Translations under genes and position numbers: made by a program
Part shown: one piece after another, positions 1-6,721 of the stretch
How positions within the stretch are numbered: position 1 is the stretch's first letter
Layout of the letters: each line of letters opens with the position of its first letter
The notes under the pieces: generated by a model
Told to the model about the DNA's origin: nothing
Seen by the model: only the letters and a program-made list of their open reading frames with translations
Database searches by the model: none
Source of the DNA: Oscillospiraceae bacterium
GTDB lineage: Bacteria; Bacillota; Clostridia; Oscillospirales; Oscillospiraceae
DNA length: 6,972 bases
Direction of reading: 5' to 3'
Assembly: GCA_017438675.1 (NCBI GenBank)
Contig: JAFRUW010000238.1
Location: 1 to 6,972, forward strand

Positions 1-16
1 GATTTCTTTTGATTTT

Positions 17-1972
17 TTAACAGAGCTTTGCGCCGGCGGGAACTGCGTCGTCAAGGATGACCACGTTCAGCTTGCCGTCCTTCTCCGCGGAGAGGATCAT
101 GCCGTTGGACTCGTGACCCATCATCTTCCGGGGGGCCAGATTTGTGCAGGCAACGATGGTCTTGCCCACCAGCTCCTCGGGCTTGTAGTATTCCGCGATG
201 CCGGAGAGGATCTGACGCTCCGTGCCGCTTCCGTCGTCCAGGGTGAACTTCAGAAGCTTCTTGGACTTCTTCACGTTTTCGCAGGTCAGCACCTTGCAGA
301 CCGTCATCTCCACCTTTGCGAAATCGTCAATGGTGATCTCGGGAACGGGTTCCGGCTCGGGCTCGGACTGGGGAGCGGCCTTTGCCTTGTTCATCTCCTC
401 CAGAAGGGCCAGCTCCTTCGCCATGTCGATGCGGGGGAACACCGCCTCGCCCTTTTTCACCGTCACGTCGGCGGGGAGAAGGCCGAACTTCTCCGCAGCG
501 TCCCAGGTGATGAGATCCCCTGCGGCGCCGATCTGCTCAAAGATCTTTGTGCAGGAATCGGGGATGAAGGGGGTCAGCAGGATGGTGCAGACGCGGATGG
601 TCTCAAGCAGGTTGTAAAGCACCCGTGCAAGGCGGGGCTTGTCGTCCTCGTTTTTGGCAAGGATCCAGGGCGTTGTCTCGTCGATGTACTTGTTGCCTCG
701 GCCGAGAACCCTGAACACCTCGCTGATGGCGGACTGGAAGGCGTACTTGTCCATCTGGGCCTGATATGCGTCCCTGAGGCCGGAGACATCTTTGATAAGG
801 TCATCGTCGAAGTCGCCCGCTCTTGTATCCTTGGGCAGTGTGCCGCCGAAATACTTCTCAACCATGGCCACTGTGCGGGATACCAGGTTGCCGAGGGAGT
901 TTGCCAGGTCGGTGTTGATCCTTGAAATAAGCAGCTCGTTGGAGAACATACCGTCGGAGCCGAAGGGGAACTCACGCATAAGGAAGAACCTCAGTGCGTC
1001 AACGCCGTAGCGCTCCGCCAGAACAACGGGGTCAACCACGTTGCCCTTGGATTTGGACATCTTGCCGCCGTCAAGGAGGAGCCAGCCGTGACCGTAGACC
1101 TTTTTCGGCAGGGGCTCGCCCAGGCTCATAAGCATGGCGGGCCAGATTATGGAATGGAATCTCACGATCTCCTTGCCCACAAAGTGAACGTCGCAGGGCC
1201 AGTACTTTTCATAATCGTGATACTTGTCGTTGCCGTAACCGAGAGCGGTGATGTAGTTGGACAGAGCGTCCACCCAGACATAGACCACGTGGCCGGGATC
1301 GAAGTCCACAGGCACGCCCCAGGTGAAGGATGTGCGGGAGACGCAGAGATCCTCAAGACCGGGCTTTAGGAAGTTGTTCATCATCTCGTTCATACGGGAC
1401 TGAGGCTCCAGGAAATCGGGATGCTCCTCAAAGAGCTTGATGATCCTGTCGGTGTATTTGGAAAGACGGAAGAAGTAAGCCTCCTCTTCGGCGGGATAAA
1501 CTTCCCTGCCGCAGTCGGGGCACTTGCCGTCCACAAGCTGGGTCTCTGTCCAGAAGCTTTCGCAGGGGGTGCAGTAAAGGCCCTTGTAGGCACCCTTGTA
1601 AATGTCCCCGTTTTCGTACATCTTCTTGAAAATGTACTGGATGGACTTCACGTGATAATCGTCGGTGGTGCGGATGAACCTGTCGTTGGAGATGTTCATC
1701 AGCTTCCACAGATCAAGGATACCGCCCTTGCCGGCCACGATATTGTCAACAAACTGCTGGGGTGTGACCCCTGCCGCCTTGGCCTTCTCCTCTATCTTCT
1801 GACCGTGCTCGTCGGTTCCTGTGAGGAACATGACATCATAACCGCGCATTCGCATATATCTCGCCATGGAATCAGTTGCCACGGTGCAGTAGGTGTGCCC
1901 GATGTGGAGCTTGTCCGACGGGTAATAGATCGGTGTTGAGATGTAGAATGTTTTCTTACATTCTTTACACAT
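17..1972 (-). CDS. metG: Methionyl-tRNA synthetase (MetRS), complete
   Basis: This cytoplasmic enzyme charges tRNA-Met, including initiator tRNA, with methionine at the expense of ATP. The 651-residue product is a class I synthetase. The HIGH signature is at residues 23-26 (context KLHIGHTY) and the KMSKS loop at 304-308 (GGKMSKSKGN). Four cysteines at 134, 137, 151 and 154 (CTPC and CPDC) form an intact zinc knuckle in the connective insert. The anticodon-binding helical domain follows (about 340-520), then a Glu/Pro-rich linker (about 535-546). A C-terminal EMAPII-like tRNA-binding OB domain spans about 547-651, typical of the long dimeric bacterial form. The start chosen is the ATG at 1972, which lies 7 bases from AAAGGAAG; ATGs at 1978 (1 base from it) and 2020 (at the predicted transcript start) are less likely. 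The gene is divergent from recJ. The family call is very secure. Confidence 0.97.
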   Translation of the reverse strand: MCKECKKTFYISTPIYYPSDKLHIGHTYCTVATDSMARYMRMRGYDVMFLTGTDEHGQKIEEKAKAAGVTPQQFVDNIVAGKGGILDLWKLMNISNDRFIRTTDDYHVKSIQYIFKKMYENGDIYKGAYKGLYCTPCESFWTETQLVDGKCPDCGREVYPAEEEAYFFRLSKYTDRIIKLFEEHPDFLEPQSRMNEMMNNFLKPGLEDLCVSRTSFTWGVPVDFDPGHVVYVWVDALSNYITALGYGNDKYHDYEKYWPCDVHFVGKEIVRFHSIIWPAMLMSLGEPLPKKVYGHGWLLLDGGKMSKSKGNVVDPVVLAERYGVDALRFFLMREFPFGSDGMFSNELLISRINTDLANSLGNLVSRTVAMVEKYFGGTLPKDTRAGDFDDDLIKDVSGLRDAYQAQMDKYAFQSAISEVFRVLGRGNKYIDETTPWILAKNEDDKPRLARVLYNLLETIRVCTILLTPFIPDSCTKIFEQIGAAGDLITWDAAEKFGLLPADVTVKKGEAVFPRIDMAKELALLEEMNKAKAAPQSEPEPEPVPEITIDDFAKVEMTVCKVLTCENVKKSKKLLKFTLDDGSGTERQILSGIAEYYKPEELVGKTIVACTNLAPRKMMGHESNGMILSAEKDGKLNVVILDDAVPAGAKLC

Positions 1973-1979
1973 AGTCATA

Positions 1980-1987
1980 CTTCCTTT
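1980..1987 (-). promoter_or_regulatory. metG ribosome binding site that decides the start
   Basis: On the minus strand AAAGGAAG lies 7 bases before the ATG at 1972 but only 1 base before the ATG at 1978. The two in-frame ATGs are separated by one Thr codon. Spacing favours 1972, giving an N-terminus of MCKECKKTFYIST. Confidence 0.75.
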
Positions 1988-2027
1988 CGATAATGTAAAT
2001 AAGCGCAGTGTTTGATGCACTTTTTTG

Positions 2028-2056
2028 ATTTTAACTCAAATCCTCCGATTTTTCAA
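2028..2056 (-). promoter_or_regulatory. Predicted sigma-A promoter of metG
   Basis: Read on the minus strand, a -35 box TTGAAA (2056-2051) and a -10 box TAAAAT (2033-2028) are separated by exactly 17 bases. AT-rich sequence lies upstream of the -35 box. Transcription would start near 2021, leaving a leader of only about 50 bases before the ATG at 1972, too short for a T-box or S-box riboswitch. Prediction from sequence only. Confidence 0.7.
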
Positions 2057-2067
2057 CAGTTGGTTTT

Positions 2068-2132
2068 AAAAATTGAAAAAAACGAAAAAACCGGCTCTGT
2101 GCGTTGGGTTTGAAGCTGTAATACGAAAAAAA
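2068..2132. other. A-tract region between divergent promoters
   Basis: Runs of A lie at 2068-2072, 2076-2082 and 2085-2090, with centres about 9 bases apart. Another A7 run at 2126-2132 sits just upstream of the recJ -35 box. Roughly helically phased A-tracts bend DNA, and AT-rich DNA next to a -35 box can act as an UP element for the RNA polymerase alpha subunit. Both roles are inferred; no protein-binding site is recognised here. Confidence 0.4.
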
Positions 2133-2136
2133 CATA

Positions 2137-2165
2137 TTGAGAATACCGCGCCGATTTGATATAAT
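2137..2165 (+). promoter_or_regulatory. Predicted sigma-A promoter of recJ-rel-dtd
   Basis: The -35 box TTGAGA (2137-2142) and a consensus -10 box TATAAT (2160-2165) are separated by 17 bases, with an A7 tract immediately upstream. Transcription should start near 2172, about 48 bases before recJ. It is the only good promoter seen for the recJ, rel and dtd genes. Confidence 0.8.
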
Positions 2166-2181
2166 AATTCTTATATTAAAC

Positions 2182-2213
2182 TGGGGTAGTTATTTACTCC
2201 AAACCGACGGAGT
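2182..2213 (+). promoter_or_regulatory. recJ leader with two competing hairpins over the RBS
   Basis: Hairpin 1 pairs TGGGGTA (2182-2188) with TACTCCA (2195-2201), 7 pairs including one G-U, around a six-base loop. Hairpin 2 pairs ACTCC (2196-2200) with GGAGT (2209-2213) around an eight-base loop. They share 2196-2200, so only one can form at a time. Hairpin 2 hides GGAG (2209-2212), the likely recJ ribosome binding site 7 bases before the ATG, while hairpin 1 frees it. The pairing is seen directly; a regulatory role is speculative because both stems are short. Confidence 0.3.
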
Positions 2214-2219
2214 TTAGGA

Positions 2220-3908
2220 ATGAAATACGGAAGCTGGAAAATTTCAGGCTATAACAGGAGCGCGGCGGTAGGCCTTGTAAGGGGCGGCGTCAATCCTCTT
2301 GCGGCTGTGGTTCTGGCGTCCAGAGGTATTGATGATCCCGAAGTGTTCAGGGCGATGGGATCGGAGGACGTTTCAGGGCTGCACGATCCCTTCCTGCTTA
2401 AGGATATGGGTTCAGCCGCTGAGCGTGTGAGGACTGCCCTTTCAAAAGGTGAGCACATGGCCGTCTACGGCGATTACGACGTGGACGGGATAACCGGCGC
2501 CTGCCTTCTTGCCGGGTATTTCAGGAGCAAAGGCGTCAGATGCGACATATATATACCCGACAGGCTTGAGGAGGGCTACGGCGTCAAAAAAGAGGGAATA
2601 CGCACACTTGCCGGAAACGGCGTTTCCCTCATCGTCACCGTTGACTGCGGCATAACCGCCATCGAGGAAACGGAGTACGCCCGGTCGCTGGGACTTGACA
2701 TGGTCATCACCGACCACCACGAGTGCGGCGACGAGCTGCCCCGGACATCGGTGGTGAATCCCAGGCGCAGGGACTGTCCCTATCCCGACAAAAACCTGGC
2801 CGGCGTGGGCGTGGCCTTCAAGCTTATCTGCGCCGTTGAGGGTGCGGACAGGACGGAAGAGCTCCTTACCAGGTACGGCGACCTTGTGGCTGTGGGCACC
2901 GTGGCGGACGTTATGCCGGTGACAGGTGAAAACAGGATATTTATCCGGCAGGGCATCGGACTTATAAAGAACGGCTCCAGACCGGGCTTTGACAAGCTGT
3001 GTCAGGCGGTGGGTATGGATAAGGAGCAGCTCACCGTGACGGGCATCAGCTTCATAATCGCCCCCAGACTGAACGCCGCCGGCAGAATGAGCAAAACAAG
3101 CTGTTCCACATCCCTGCTCCTGACCAGGAATCCGGAAATCGCGGAGCGGCGGGCAAATGAGCTCTGCGCCCTTTACCGCAGGCGAAAGGAGCTTGAGGAG
3201 GAGATGTTCCGCGTCGCGATGGCCACACTGGAGAAAAACCCGCCCTGCGACGATCCGGTGGTGCTGTACTCATCGAAATGGCATCAGGGCGTGGCGGGGA
3301 TCGTTGCCTCCAAGGTGGCGGAACGGTACCGTCTCCCGGCGATCATGATCTGTCTGAAGGGGGGCTTGGGCAGAGGCTCCTGCAGGAGCTTCGGCAACTT
3401 CAACCTGTACGACGCGCTGGAATCCCTGTCACCCATGTTTGAGGGCTTCGGCGGTCATGAAATGGCGGCGGGGCTCACAATAAAGCGGGGAAATATCGAC
3501 GGATTCAAATCGGGTCTGGCGGAGTATTATCACAGGGTGGTAACGGAGCCCTTTGAATACGTGCTGGACGTGGATTTTGAAGTGATAAAGCCAAAGCTTC
3601 TCACTGTGGAGAACGTGATGGCCCTTGACGAGCTGGAGCCCTACGGCGTGGGGAATCCCCGGCCCACACTCTGCATAAAGAACGCCGTTATACAAAACCT
3701 CACCGCCCTTGCGGGAGGCAGGCACACAAAGCTCACCATCCGCAAATGGGATGAGTTTTACGAATGCGTGTTCTTTTCCCACAGCATCGGCGAGCTGGGT
3801 ATAAGGGAAGGCGGTACGGTGGACGTGGCCTTCATCCCCCAGATAAACGAATTCCGGGGGAAGCGATCGGTTCAGCTCCTCCTTGAGGACCTTAAGGCGA
3901 TAGAGTAA
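2220..3908 (+). CDS. recJ: Single-stranded-DNA-specific 5'-3' exonuclease RecJ
   Basis: RecJ degrades single-stranded DNA 5' to 3' in recombinational repair, mismatch repair and stalled-fork processing, using divalent metal ions. The 562-residue protein carries the DHH phosphoesterase motifs in order: YGDYDVDGIT (83-92), VDCG (141-144), TDHHE (164-168), NPR (180-182) and ADVMP (229-233). APRLNAAGRM follows at 281-290, then a charged, helix-prone stretch (about 305-335). The DHHA1 part has WHQGVAGIVASK (354-365) and the GGH motif (411-413). An OB-fold region that binds DNA ends the protein (about 449-560). Length matches the RecJ core as in E. coli; the extra C-terminal domain of the longer Bacillus subtilis RecJ is absent. 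Start ATG has GGAG 7 bases upstream. First gene of the probable recJ-rel-dtd operon and divergent from metG. All metal-binding motifs look intact. Confidence 0.96.
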   Translation: MKYGSWKISGYNRSAAVGLVRGGVNPLAAVVLASRGIDDPEVFRAMGSEDVSGLHDPFLLKDMGSAAERVRTALSKGEHMAVYGDYDVDGITGACLLAGYFRSKGVRCDIYIPDRLEEGYGVKKEGIRTLAGNGVSLIVTVDCGITAIEETEYARSLGLDMVITDHHECGDELPRTSVVNPRRRDCPYPDKNLAGVGVAFKLICAVEGADRTEELLTRYGDLVAVGTVADVMPVTGENRIFIRQGIGLIKNGSRPGFDKLCQAVGMDKEQLTVTGISFIIAPRLNAAGRMSKTSCSTSLLLTRNPEIAERRANELCALYRRRKELEEEMFRVAMATLEKNPPCDDPVVLYSSKWHQGVAGIVASKVAERYRLPAIMICLKGGLGRGSCRSFGNFNLYDALESLSPMFEGFGGHEMAAGLTIKRGNIDGFKSGLAEYYHRVVTEPFEYVLDVDFEVIKPKLLTVENVMALDELEPYGVGNPRPTLCIKNAVIQNLTALAGGRHTKLTIRKWDEFYECVFFSHSIGELGIREGGTVDVAFIPQINEFRGKRSVQLLLEDLKAIE

Positions 3909-3957
3909 GCGCCACCTTTTGCAATACTCACTTAAAGTTGTCACTCATGTATTTATC

Positions 3958-3966
3958 GAGAGGAAA
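3958..3966 (+). promoter_or_regulatory. rel ribosome binding site that decides the start
   Basis: GAGAGGAAA precedes the ATG at 3971, with AGGA six bases away. The reading frame stays open further upstream, with a TTG at 3938 and an ATG at 3947, but those lack a comparable site. Starting at 3971 also brings the HD-domain residue numbers within one of the Streptococcus Rel numbering. Confidence 0.8.
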
Positions 3967-3970
3967 TACA

Positions 3971-6157
3971 ATGGATAGTATAGATATTGAAGCGAAATAT
4001 CAGGCGCTGGAAGAGAAAATAAAACAGAACACGCCCTCGGCGGATCTGGGAAGGATACGCTCCGCCTATGAGTTCGCCCTTGCCGCCCACGGCACTCAGG
4101 CGAGGAAGGACGGTACGCCTTACATCACCCATCCCATTGCGGCGGCGGAAATTCTGGCGGAAATGGGCATGGACGAGGACACTATCATCGCCGCCCTCCT
4201 GCACGACTGCATTGAGGACACCAGCGTCACCCACGAGGATATAAAGAAAAAGTTCGGCTCCCGGATTGCCGAGCTGGTGGAGGGCGTCACAAAGCTGACC
4301 CGGGTGGTCTACACCAGCAAGGAAGACGAGCAGATGGAGAACATGCGGAAAATGCTCATGGCCATGGCCAAGGACATCCGCGTCATCCTCATAAAGATCG
4401 CCGACCGCCTCCACAATATGCGCACTATGCAGTACCAGTCTGAGGCAAAGCAGCGGGAAAAGTCCCTTGAGACAATGGAGATTTACGCCCCCATCGCCCA
4501 CCGCCTCGGTATGCAGAAGATAAAGTGGGAGCTGGAGGATATATCCCTCTACTACCTCGATCCCGTGGGCTATGCGGAGATACAGGCTGAGCTTGACAAG
4601 ATCGGCAGCGCCTACGACGATTTCATTGCCAACACCACAGAGCGCATAAAGGCCCGCCTCAGTGAGGTGGGACTCAACGCCACGGTTTACGGCAGAACAA
4701 AGCACATGTACAGCATCTACCGGAAGATGTACGGTCAGAACAAGAGCTTTTCCGAGGTCCTTGACCTCTGCGCCTTCCGTGTAATAGTAGACAATATCGG
4801 CGAGTGCTACAACGTGCTGGGCTACATCCATGAGATGTACAGACCCCTCCCCGGCCGGTTCAAGGACTATATCCGCAACCCCAAGCCCAATATGTATCAG
4901 AGCCTTCACACCACTGTCATCGGCTCCGAGGGCATACCCTTTGAGGTGCAGATCCGCACATGGGAGATGCACCGCACTGCGGAGTACGGCATCGCCGCCC
5001 ACTGGAAATACAAGGATGGGCTTCAGGGCCGTCAGGACGAGGAGAAATTCGCCTGGGTGCGCCAGCTCCTTGAGGCACAGCAGGACACCGACGCCCAGGA
5101 TTTCTTCCATTCCTTAAAATTCGACATGTTCGACGACGAGGTCTTCGTCTTCACCCCAAAGGGCGACGTGGTGAACCTCCCCGCAGGCTCCACGCCTATT
5201 GATTTCGCCTACAGCATACACTCCGCCATCGGCAACCACATGACCGGCGCCATGGTAAACGGCAGGATCGTGCCCTTCGACCACCTCCTTGAAAACGGAG
5301 ATATCGTTGAGGTCATGACAAGCAAGTCCGCAAAGGGTCCCAGCCGCGACTGGCTGAACGTGGTCAAGAGCGGCGAGGCGAGAAACAAGATACGCCAGTG
5401 GTTCAAGAGGGAAAAGCGGGATGAGAACATTCTCCAGGGCCGGGCTGCCCTTGACGCGGAGCTTAAGCATATCGGCATAAGCATGTCGTCTGTCACCGAC
5501 GACGCGGTGCTGCCGGTTATACTGAAGCGGTTCTCCGTCTCCAGCTTTGATGATCTCCTTGCCGCCATCGGCTACGGCGGCATAAGCTGTCACAAGGCGG
5601 TCAACAAGATTCGGGACGAGGTGCAGAAGCTAAAGGAAGCCCAGAAGCCTGCGGAGCCCGTCGTTTCCGCGCCCACGAAGCCCGTTCAGGAGCAGAAGGC
5701 CATCCACGGTATCGTGGTGGAGGGGCTGGACAACTGCCTCGTCAAGTTCGCCCGTTGCTGTACCCCCGTCCCCGGCGACCCCATAAAGGGCTTTATCACA
5801 AGGGGCTACGGCGTCAGCGTCCACACCCTGGACTGCAAAAACTACCGGAAATCCCTTAAAAACTCCGAAGAGAAGTCGCGCTGGGTAAACGTCACCTGGG
5901 GCAATACCGAAGGGGAAAAGTATCAGACCTCCCTTTCCATCATCGCAAACGACAGGGACGGCCTTGTCATGGATGTGGCAAGCGTCATCACCCTTTTAAA
6001 ACTGAAGCTGACGGGTATTTACGCCAAGAAGTTCGACGACGGCTCCGCCTCCATCCACATAGAGCTTGAGGTCAAGGACCGGGAAGAGCTGATGACCGCC
6101 ATAACGAAGCTGAACGGCATCCGCGGAGTAAGGGAGATCAGAAGATCGGAGTCGTAA
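3971..6157 (+). CDS. rel: Bifunctional (p)ppGpp synthetase/hydrolase Rel
   Basis: Rel makes (p)ppGpp from ATP and GTP/GDP when uncharged tRNA sits on the ribosome and hydrolyses it otherwise, setting the stringent response. The 728-residue protein has the full long-RSH layout. The HD hydrolase domain has His54, His78-Asp79, Glu82-Asp83 (HDCIEDT) and Asp145 (KIADRLHNMRT). The synthetase domain has GRTKHMYSIYRKM (241-253), Asp265 and EVQIRT (from Glu325). The RFKD motif at 296-299 is the RXKD type found in bifunctional Rel/SpoT rather than the EXDD of RelA. TGS (about 389-452), a helical region and a Pro-rich linker (about 557-576) follow, then the conserved-cysteine domain (Cys589, Cys596, Cys597, Cys622) and ACT (about 652-726). 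Both active sites look intact, so dual activity is expected. It lies 62 bases after recJ and 44 before dtd. Confidence 0.97.
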   Translation: MDSIDIEAKYQALEEKIKQNTPSADLGRIRSAYEFALAAHGTQARKDGTPYITHPIAAAEILAEMGMDEDTIIAALLHDCIEDTSVTHEDIKKKFGSRIAELVEGVTKLTRVVYTSKEDEQMENMRKMLMAMAKDIRVILIKIADRLHNMRTMQYQSEAKQREKSLETMEIYAPIAHRLGMQKIKWELEDISLYYLDPVGYAEIQAELDKIGSAYDDFIANTTERIKARLSEVGLNATVYGRTKHMYSIYRKMYGQNKSFSEVLDLCAFRVIVDNIGECYNVLGYIHEMYRPLPGRFKDYIRNPKPNMYQSLHTTVIGSEGIPFEVQIRTWEMHRTAEYGIAAHWKYKDGLQGRQDEEKFAWVRQLLEAQQDTDAQDFFHSLKFDMFDDEVFVFTPKGDVVNLPAGSTPIDFAYSIHSAIGNHMTGAMVNGRIVPFDHLLENGDIVEVMTSKSAKGPSRDWLNVVKSGEARNKIRQWFKREKRDENILQGRAALDAELKHIGISMSSVTDDAVLPVILKRFSVSSFDDLLAAIGYGGISCHKAVNKIRDEVQKLKEAQKPAEPVVSAPTKPVQEQKAIHGIVVEGLDNCLVKFARCCTPVPGDPIKGFITRGYGVSVHTLDCKNYRKSLKNSEEKSRWVNVTWGNTEGEKYQTSLSIIANDRDGLVMDVASVITLLKLKLTGIYAKKFDDGSASIHIELEVKDREELMTAITKLNGIRGVREIRRSES

Positions 6158-6201
6158 GGAACAACATTTTTATACAATAACCGACGAAAGGAAAACGAAA
6201 T

Positions 6202-6645
6202 ATGCGCGCTGTATTGACACGGGTCACCTCCGCGTCTGTGGTGATCGACGGAGAGACTGTGGGGAAGATCGGAAACGGCTTTCTGGTGCTTTTGGGCGTT
6301 TCGGTGAAGGACACCGAGGCCGAGGCGGACAAAATGGCCGACAAGGTATGCGGCCTCAGGGTTTTCGAGGACGAAAACGGGAAGATGAATCTGAACCTCG
6401 CCACCGTGGACGGGGAGCTTCTGGTAGTCAGCCAGTTCACCCTGTTCGCCGACTGCAAAAGCCGCCGTCCGGGTTTTACCGGCGCAGCCCGCCCCGATAC
6501 GGCGATACCGCTGTATGAAAGGTTCATGGAGAATTGCCGCGCCCGGGGATTCCATGTAGAGCACGGTGAATTCGGCGCGGACATGAAGGTGGAAAGCGTA
6601 AACGACGGCCCGGTGACGATAATAATGGATACAGAAACGTTGTGA
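6202..6645 (+). CDS. dtd: D-aminoacyl-tRNA deacylase (DTD)
   Basis: DTD hydrolyses D-amino acids wrongly attached to tRNA, and glycine from Gly-tRNA-Ala, keeping D-residues and misacylated tRNA out of translation; it acts in the cytoplasm as a homodimer. The 147-residue product has the normal family length. It opens with the typical MRAVLTRVTSASV strand and contains SQFTL (77-81), which helps form the active site. It also has RRPGFTGAA (88-96) and the C-terminal NDGPVT (134-139), which holds the Gly-Pro pair used for chiral proofreading. The ATG at 6202 has AAAGGA at 6187-6192, 9 bases upstream. No promoter is evident in the 44-base gap after rel, so it is probably co-transcribed; rel-dtd adjacency is common in Firmicutes. 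No rho-independent terminator follows the stop codon. Confidence 0.96.
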   Translation: MRAVLTRVTSASVVIDGETVGKIGNGFLVLLGVSVKDTEAEADKMADKVCGLRVFEDENGKMNLNLATVDGELLVVSQFTLFADCKSRRPGFTGAARPDTAIPLYERFMENCRARGFHVEHGEFGADMKVESVNDGPVTIIMDTETL

Positions 6646-6659
6646 AGTTTATCGCCTGC

Positions 6660-6679
6660 GCGGCTGGCCTCCGCCCGTC
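6660..6679. repeat. REP-like GC-rich hairpin, extragenic copy
   Basis: GCGGCTGGCCTCCGC (6660-6674) matches 14 of 15 bases of 6848-6862 inside the neighbouring transposase gene. It forms an imperfect hairpin: GGCTGGC (6662-6668) faces GCCCGTC (6673-6679) across a CTCC loop, with one G-T pair and one mismatch. The four bases before it are TGCG rather than GTAG. It lies 14 bases after the dtd stop codon and has no following T-run, so it is not a typical terminator. It reads best as a degenerate REP-type element tied to the adjacent RAYT, or as a partial copy of the internal repeat. Confidence 0.55.
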
Positions 6680-6721
6680 AATAATTGCAGAGTTTACAAA
6701 AAATAGCAAGGGCGATTATAT

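Noticed and set aside
113..925. Long open frame on the plus strand antisense to metG
   Set aside because: It lies wholly within metG in another frame, has a Leu/Gly/Val-rich composition typical of antisense shadows in GC-rich genes, and resembles no known family.
1421..1939. 172-codon plus-strand frame within metG
   Set aside because: Antisense shadow of the conserved catalytic core of metG, with no family resemblance.
1973..2020. N-terminal extension of MetRS beginning at the ATG at 2020
   Set aside because: The predicted transcription start is almost at this ATG, it lacks a ribosome binding site, and the extra residues are not conserved in the family, while AAAGGAAG serves the ATG at 1972.
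3938..3970. Earlier rel start at TTG 3938 or ATG 3947
   Set aside because: No good ribosome binding site precedes them, whereas GAGAGGAAA is well placed for the ATG at 3971, and the family N-terminus fits the shorter form.
3909..3970. Separate promoter for rel (for example from TTGCAA at 3919-3924)
   Set aside because: No -10-like hexamer occurs at 16-18 bases from any candidate -35 box in this gap.
3953..5110. A 385-codon open frame on the minus strand antisense to rel
   Set aside because: Its length comes from the codon bias of rel. It is overlaid on conserved HD and synthetase domains, has no recognisable motif, and would place a gene against the operon direction.
6138..6584. Minus-strand frames antisense to dtd
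   Set aside because: They overlap the well-supported dtd gene and show no coding hallmarks of their own.
6660..6690. Rho-independent terminator after dtd
   Set aside because: The GC-rich hairpin is present, but it is followed by mixed sequence (AATAATTG) instead of a T-run, so intrinsic termination is not supported.
6693..6721. Promoter TTTACA - 17 bases - TTATAT for the RAYT gene
   Set aside because: The -10 box would abut the ATG at 6722, putting the transcript start inside the gene and leaving the ribosome binding site untranscribed.
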